64,000 nucleotides of DNA, taken from assembly GCA_046155895.1 (NCBI GenBank), contig JBJXFB010000059.1:1-64000 (forward strand). Reading direction: 5' to 3'. The position numbers were made by a program, and so were the translations under genes. Each line of letters begins with the position of its first letter. The stretch's first letter is position 1. This document shows, piece after piece, positions 59,732 through 64,000 of the stretch. The stretch is from DASYPQ01 sp046155895 (lineage in GTDB: Bacteria; Planctomycetota; UBA1135; GCA-002686595). The notes beneath the pieces were generated by a model. It had not been told where the DNA came from. It saw only the letters and a program-made list of their open reading frames with translations, and made no database searches.

Positions 59732-60543
59732 TCCAAGCCGCGCAGGAAGGGATCGACAGCGGCACCCTCGCGGAGCTGGGCGCGGTCTTCGCCGCGACTT
59801 CGCTGGCGCTTTCGCCGCTGGCGGTCTTCGTCGTCCGGCGGCTCTTCCCCGGTCGCAACGTCTTCTTCGCGCGCTGGGGCTTCTCCCACGTCGCGATCCT
59901 CGTCGCGCTGGCGACCGTGCTCTTCCTGGCGCTCTCGTTCCTGGATCCGCAGCTCGAGAGTCTGGCCCCGTCGACGAAGACGATCGTCGAGCTCGGGCTC
60001 CGGACCGCCGTCCTGGGCGGATGCTGCGCCGCGGTCGTGGTCTTCGCTCGACGCCTCGATCCGAGCGGCCACCTCTCGCTGGGGTTGTGGCCCGGCCGGA
60101 ACCTTGGCGCCGCCCTGGCCGGGCTGGCGGGCTACGGGATCGTCCTGCCCGGGATCCTGGGTCTCGGGCTCCTCTGGCCGTGGATCCTGCGCGCGTTCGG
60201 CGCGGAGATCGAGCCCGATCCGCTGCTCGGGCAGCTGCGGAACCTCGAGGCGGGCGAACGCGTGATCGCGATCCTCCTCGCCGTCGCCGTCGCGCCGCTG
60301 TTCGAGGAGATGCTGTTCCGCGCCTTCCTCCAGCCGCTGCTCGTGCAGAACCTCTCCGACCGGCTCGGCATCGTCGTCACGTCCTTCGTGTTCGCCGCTC
60401 TCCACGGCGCGACCGCACTCGTCCCGATCTTCGCGTTGAGCCTCCTCCTGGGGGCGATCATGCTGCGGACGCAGCGGTTGTTCGCCGTGTGGGTCGTGCA
60501 CGCGACGCACAACGCGCTCGTTTTCCTGCTCCTGTACGCGTAG
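59728..60543 (+). CDS. CPBP-family intramembrane metalloprotease
   Basis: A 271-residue membrane protein of the CAAX-protease/bacteriocin-processing (CPBP) family. Motif 1, APLFEEMLFRAFLQPLLV, has the EExxxR, motif 2 is FVFAALHG (FxxxH), and motif 3 is VVHATHNALVF (HxxxN/B). About seven hydrophobic helices surround them. Members cleave prenylated proteins or take part in bacteriocin immunity; the role here is open. The start appears to be TTG 59728, sharing TTGA with the thiG stop, which implies coupled translation. A longer in-frame stretch upstream lies inside thiG and was discarded. Confidence 0.85.
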   Translation: MIQAAQEGIDSGTLAELGAVFAATSLALSPLAVFVVRRLFPGRNVFFARWGFSHVAILVALATVLFLALSFLDPQLESLAPSTKTIVELGLRTAVLGGCCAAVVVFARRLDPSGHLSLGLWPGRNLGAALAGLAGYGIVLPGILGLGLLWPWILRAFGAEIEPDPLLGQLRNLEAGERVIAILLAVAVAPLFEEMLFRAFLQPLLVQNLSDRLGIVVTSFVFAALHGATALVPIFALSLLLGAIMLRTQRLFAVWVVHATHNALVFLLLYA

Positions 60544-60556
60544 TAGGCTGTCCCCG

Positions 60557-61075
60557 ATGGCCACGTTCCCGCGCCGAGGTCTCTTCCGTCCGATCGCGGG
60601 CGGCGCCTACGCCGCGGTCGACGCGATCGTCACGGGCGACGTGACGCTGGGGGAGGACGTCGGGATCTGGTTCGGATGCGTCGTGCGCGGCGACGACGCG
60701 CCGCTCACCGTCGGGCGCCGGACGAACGTGCAAGACCTGACGATGATCCACGCCGACACGGGCGTCCCCAACGTCATCGGCGAGGAAGTGACGATCGGAC
60801 ACCGCTGCGTCCTCCACGGCGCGCGCGTGGAGGACCGGTGCCTGATCGGCATGGGGGCCATCCTTCTCGGCGGCTCGGTGGTCGGCGCGGAGTCCCTCAT
60901 CGCCGCCGGCACGGTCGTCAAGGAAGGATTCGTCGTCCCGCCGCGCTCGCTCGTCGCCGGTGTTCCCGGCAAGATCCTCCGCACGCTGCGCGACGACGAA
61001 GTCGAGGGGATCGTGCGCAGCGCCGAGGGCTACGTCCGGAAGATCCGCCTCTACCTCGAGGAGGCGCGGGCTTGA
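60557..61075 (+). CDS. Gamma carbonic anhydrase-like left-handed beta-helix protein
   Basis: A 172-residue protein of the gamma carbonic anhydrase/PaaY family. Hexapeptide repeats (for example VGIWFGCVVRGDDAPLTVGR, TIGHRCVLHGARVEDRCLIG) form a left-handed beta-helix. Three zinc-type His positions are present: DLTMIHADTG, VTIGHRC and CVLHGA. ILLGGSVVGAESLIAAGTVV and SLVAGVPGKILRTL close the helix. It may hydrate CO2 or act as an acyltransferase-like scaffold. TAGGCT ends 7 nt before the ATG, although TAGs nearby are also the previous stop. The larE start overlaps its stop (TTGA). Confidence 0.9.
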   Translation: MATFPRRGLFRPIAGGAYAAVDAIVTGDVTLGEDVGIWFGCVVRGDDAPLTVGRRTNVQDLTMIHADTGVPNVIGEEVTIGHRCVLHGARVEDRCLIGMGAILLGGSVVGAESLIAAGTVVKEGFVVPPRSLVAGVPGKILRTLRDDEVEGIVRSAEGYVRKIRLYLEEARA

Positions 61076-61905
61076 CCTGTCCCGGGACCTACGAGGACCG
61101 CCTGGCGCGGCTTCAGGACCGGCTGCGCTCGCTCGAGCGCGTCGCGGTCGCCTTCTCGGGCGGCGTCGATTCGAGCGCGCTGCTGCACGCGGCGCGTTCC
61201 GTCCTCGGGAGCGGCGCCGTCGGCGTTATCGCGGACTCGCCCTCGCTCCCGCGGCGCGAGCTCGCCGACGCCCGCGAGACCGCCGCCCGCATCGGCGCGG
61301 AGCTCGCGGTGATCTCGACCGACGAGATGGAGGACGAGGGCTACCGCGCGAACCGCGGGGACCGCTGCTACTTCTGCAAATCGGCTCTCTTCCGGGCCAT
61401 GGAGCCCTGGGCCCGCTCGCGCGGCTTCCGCGCGCTGGCCTTCGGCGAGATCCAGGACGACCTCCTCGACGACCGGCCCGGGGCGCGCGCCGCACGGGAG
61501 TTCGGCGTGGTCGCGCCGCTCTCCGAGGCGGGCTTCACGAAGGAGGACGTCCGCCGCTACGCGCGCGAAGCCGGGCTCGACGTCGCGGAGAAGCCCGCGT
61601 CGGCCTGCCTCGCCTCGCGGATCCCCGTGGGATCACGCGTCACGCGCGCAGCCCTCGAGCGCGTCGAGCGTTGCGAAGAGATCGTCAAGGAACTGGGCTT
61701 CCGCCAGGTTCGCGTGCGCGATCGGCTGCCGCGCGCGCGCGTCGAGGTCGGCGAGCTCGAGCTCCCCCGGGCCGAGGCGCTGCTGGAGCGGATCCGGGAA
61801 GGACTGCTGTCCCAAGGCTACACCTCGATCGAGATCGCTCCGTACCTCTCCCCGGCGCGGAGGGACCCGGTTCCCGCGACGGACCAGGCCGTCGCCGGCC
61901 CCTGA
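61072..61905 (+). CDS. larE: ATP-dependent sacrificial sulfur transferase LarE
   Basis: A 277-residue PP-loop ATPase related to LarE, which inserts sulfur when the nickel-pincer cofactor of lactate racemase is made. VAVAFSGGVDSSALLHAARS is the PP-loop. CYFCKSALF provides a CxxC-like pair. SACLASRIPVGSRVT carries the Cys that is sacrificed in LarE. Larger LarE-like proteins can serve other sulfur transfers, and no larB, larC or racemase is here, so a different sulfur role is possible. TTG 61072 is the start, sharing TTGA with the previous stop, as in the CPBP gene. Confidence 0.88.
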   Translation: MTCPGTYEDRLARLQDRLRSLERVAVAFSGGVDSSALLHAARSVLGSGAVGVIADSPSLPRRELADARETAARIGAELAVISTDEMEDEGYRANRGDRCYFCKSALFRAMEPWARSRGFRALAFGEIQDDLLDDRPGARAAREFGVVAPLSEAGFTKEDVRRYAREAGLDVAEKPASACLASRIPVGSRVTRAALERVERCEEIVKELGFRQVRVRDRLPRARVEVGELELPRAEALLERIREGLLSQGYTSIEIAPYLSPARRDPVPATDQAVAGP

Positions 61906-62014
61906 ACCCCGGGCCCCGAACCTCTTTCCGGAAGGCGGCTCCCCGGCTGGCGAACCGTCTGCTATTCTCGACGATGAGCGGATTTTCGCGCCGCCTCCCC
62001 CGGATCCCTCGATC

Positions 62015-63562
62015 ATGTTTTCCCTCCTCCGGGCGTGCGCAGGCTCCCTGACCATCCTGGCCGCGGCTTCCGCGCTCCCTGCTCGGGTTTTCGCGCAGTC
62101 CGCGCCGCCGAGTTTCCACGTCGCGCGCAACTTCGACACCGGGTGGGTCCTCAACAGCGGCGACCAGGCGTCCACGATCGCCTCGTTCCCCGTGCGCCTC
62201 GCCGGAGCGAGCTGGGTCCGTCTCGTGTTCGAGCAGATCGAGCTGCCCCCGGTGGGAGCTCGCTTGCGGCTCACCTCGGTGCTCGACGGGGCGCAGCAGG
62301 AGCTCGACGCCCGCCAATGCCTCGAGTGGGGAGGGACGAGCGCCTACTTCAACGGTGAGGACGTCCAGGTCGAGATCGTCGCGGAGCCGGACTCCGGGCG
62401 CTGCCGCGTCGTGCTCTCCGGGATCACCGCGGGCGTCCCGCCGATGCCGAGCTTCTCGCAGTGCGGGCCGGCGGATGACCGCGTCCCCTCGAGCGACCCG
62501 CGGGTGGGCCGATCGATGCCCGTCGGCTGTACCGCCTTCCTGATCGGCGACTGCGGACACAATCTCCTCTCAGCCGGGCATTGCTCGGGCCCGACGCTCC
62601 AGCTCGTCGAGTTCAACGTCCCGCCTTCCGACTCCAACGGCGCCGTGACCCATCCGCCGCCCGCGGACCAGTACGCGGTCGATCCGGTTTCCAAGCAGTC
62701 GAGCACCGGCGGCCTCGGCAACGACTGGGCCTACTTCGGCGTGTTCCCGAATCCTTCGACAGGTCTGCGGCCGTACCAGCGACAGCAGGCGGCCTTCGCG
62801 CTCGCTGGCGGTGCGCCGACCGCGCGCGGATCGATCGTCGTGCGCGTGACGAGCTACGGCACCGACACCACGCCGGCGGAGCGCAACCAGACGCAGCAGA
62901 CCGCGACCGGATCCTACCTCTCGTCCAGCGGGACGACGGTCGGCTATCGGACCGACACGGAGGGCGGGAGCTCGGGTGCGCCCGTCGAGTGGGAGCAGGG
63001 GGACGAGGTGATCGGCATCCACACGCACGGCGGGTGCGACGCGACCGCCGGGATGAACAGCGGAACCGTGATCGATCATCCCGCCTTGCAGGCAGCGCTG
63101 GCGAGTCCGCAGGGCCAGTGCGAATGCCGCGGGGAGACGAGCACGTACTGCACGGGCAAGGTGAACAGCCAGGGGTGCGTCGAGACGATCTACGCGGTCG
63201 GCACGCCGAGCGCGAGCGGGGCAGCGGGCCCCTTCCTGATCCACGCCTCGCAGATCGTGAACAACAAGCTCGGGCTCATGTTCTACGGCTCCGCTCCCGC
63301 GAGCCATCCGTTCCAGGGGGGGACGGCCTGCGTCGGCGGGTCCGTGCGCCGGGTCGGCGTGCAGAGCTCGGGCGGGATCCCGGGCACGCCGAACTGCACG
63401 GGCACGTTCACCTTCGACATGGGAGCGCGGATCGCCAGCCAGGTCGACGTGAACCTCGTAGTCGGCGCGAACGTGTTCGCCCAGTACTACTCGCGCGATC
63501 CCGCTTCGCCCACGGGACCGTTCGGGCTGACGAACGGCCTGCAGTTCACGATCGGCCCGTAA
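62015..63562 (+). CDS. Secreted trypsin-like serine protease with C-terminal beta domain
   Basis: A 515-residue secreted protease. The signal peptide SLTILAAASALPARVFAQ is followed by a 120-residue beta-rich N-terminal domain. The protease domain (about 140-365) has LLSAGHCSG (catalytic His), GNDWAYFGV (Asp) and EGGSSGAPVEW (Ser, GSSGAP type). The C-terminal 140 residues start at YCTGKVNSQGC and include GLMFYGSAPASHPFQGGTAC and CTGTFTFDM, a module I associate with secreted planctomycete proteins (from memory). Many Cys suggest disulfides. TATTCT is 46 nt upstream. A terminator-like repeat follows the stop. Confidence 0.85.
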   Translation: MFSLLRACAGSLTILAAASALPARVFAQSAPPSFHVARNFDTGWVLNSGDQASTIASFPVRLAGASWVRLVFEQIELPPVGARLRLTSVLDGAQQELDARQCLEWGGTSAYFNGEDVQVEIVAEPDSGRCRVVLSGITAGVPPMPSFSQCGPADDRVPSSDPRVGRSMPVGCTAFLIGDCGHNLLSAGHCSGPTLQLVEFNVPPSDSNGAVTHPPPADQYAVDPVSKQSSTGGLGNDWAYFGVFPNPSTGLRPYQRQQAAFALAGGAPTARGSIVVRVTSYGTDTTPAERNQTQQTATGSYLSSSGTTVGYRTDTEGGSSGAPVEWEQGDEVIGIHTHGGCDATAGMNSGTVIDHPALQAALASPQGQCECRGETSTYCTGKVNSQGCVETIYAVGTPSASGAAGPFLIHASQIVNNKLGLMFYGSAPASHPFQGGTACVGGSVRRVGVQSSGGIPGTPNCTGTFTFDMGARIASQVDVNLVVGANVFAQYYSRDPASPTGPFGLTNGLQFTIGP

Positions 63563-63564
63563 TC

Positions 63565-63589
63565 ACGGAACCGGGTTCGTTTTCTCGCA
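63565..63589 (+). terminator. Terminator-like element after the protease gene
   Basis: Two bases after the TAA stop. ACGGA pairs with TTCGT around ACCGGG, followed by TTTC. It matches 23 of 25 bases of the element at 2-26, and both sit after a stop codon. Confidence 0.5.
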
Positions 63590-63680
63590 GCTCCCGGTCC
63601 GCCGGTCCGGCCCGCGAGGGCTCCCGGCGAGACGCTAGAGAGCCAATCCCGCCCTGTTCTGCATAATCAAGGGTCGACCC

Positions 63681-64000
63681 ATGGCCCAGCAGAACGAGCT
63701 CGTCCCCTCCGCGCGCGGTCGCCAAGGCGAATGGTTCCGGTCGTGGGCGACGCTGGGCCTCTCGCTCGGCACGGTTCTCTTCGTTCTGCGCTCGAGCTTC
63801 CTGCTGCTCGGCTTCGGGCGGATCCCTCCGGCCTCGCCCGAGCTGGAGGCCTGGCACATCGCGCTCTCGATGGGCCGCATGCTGCCCGCCTCCTTCGGGG
63901 CCGCCGCGATCGCCGCCGCGATCGCTCTCTCGTTGCGCGCGGGGCCTGCCTGGGCGATTTCGGCCCTGCTGTCCATGGCCGCTCTTTCCGGCTGGCCCCT
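63681..64000 (+). CDS. Partial membrane protein at the right edge
   Basis: An ORF running off the window with 106 codons and no stop. MAQQNELVPSARGRQGEWFR is a cytoplasmic head, then a hydrophobic segment (TLGLSLGTVLFVLRSSFLLL), a turn and two more (MLPASFGAAAIAAAIALSLR and WAISALLSMAALSG). At least three transmembrane helices are visible. I do not recognise the family. CATAAT (63662-63667) lies 13 nt before the ATG as a possible -10. The real 3' end is outside the window. Confidence 0.6.
   Translation, partial: MAQQNELVPSARGRQGEWFRSWATLGLSLGTVLFVLRSSFLLLGFGRIPPASPELEAWHIALSMGRMLPASFGAAAIAAAIALSLRAGPAWAISALLSMAALSGWP

Overview
This is a 64 kb window of very GC-rich bacterial DNA with tightly packed genes. 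I lean towards Planctomycetota. The reasons are the futalosine menaquinone genes mqnC-mqnE side by side, a giant kinase-ATPase-TPR fusion, many secreted proteins carrying extra domains, UGA-recoded redox proteins, an archaeal-type Pus10, and a trypsin-like protease with a C-terminal domain that I associate from memory with that phylum. No 16S rRNA, tRNA, CRISPR array, insertion sequence or prophage gene was seen, so the placement is inference.

Layout. 0-4 kb: surface-polysaccharide glycosyltransferases (two GT4, one GT2). 4-6.4 kb: an RNA or protein methyltransferase, an RluA-type pseudouridine synthase and a secreted protein. 6.5-10.8 kb: M1 metallopeptidase, Spy-like protein, DinB protein, a DUF2442/DUF4160 pair with a decayed partial copy beside it, and a lipoprotein. 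10.9-13.3 kb: mqnC-mqnE. 13.3-16.3 kb: a UGA-containing secreted redoxin and a cysteine-less paralogue. 16.4-20.3 kb: glycyl-tRNA synthetase, then a BlaI/M56 regulatory pair with two small proteins. 20.3-29.6 kb: gamma-glutamyltransferase, double beta-propeller lipoprotein, FAD amine oxidoreductase, RNase HII-like protein, Lgt, Pus10 and FabZ. 29.7-37.7 kb: PLP enzyme, membrane-anchored regulatory-domain protein, membrane phosphodiesterase, MgtC, KptA with an RGG tail, and an LPS-kinase-like protein. 37.7-41.1 kb: a porin, FMN-binding/ApbE fusion and membrane-protein operon under a Fur-like box. 41.2-48.5 kb: glyoxylate shunt aceB-aceA, giant kinase and partner. 48.5-54.7 kb: cysS, then nusA-infB-rbfA and a UGA-containing peroxiredoxin. 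55-64 kb: TPR protein, RlmI-like methyltransferase, thiS-thiG, CPBP protease, gamma carbonic anhydrase-like protein, larE, secreted trypsin-like protease and a partial membrane protein.

The strongest unusual signal is a pair of probable selenoproteins. In both, an in-frame UGA sits exactly where the redox-active cysteine should be (TlpA-like redoxin at 14191-14193; BCP/PrxQ peroxiredoxin at 50245-50247). Each UGA is followed by a stable hairpin whose apical loop contains UGAUC. Conventional gene callers would split both genes. UGA is the normal stop for many neighbours (glyS, aceB, thiS, thiG), so this is not a genetic-code change.

Other themes are RNA modification outside the usual bacterial set (Pus10, KptA with an RGG tail), an extracytosolic flavin-transfer cassette that may be iron-regulated, and repeated -10-like hexamers 5-9 nt upstream of start codons, which suggests that leaderless transcripts are common.
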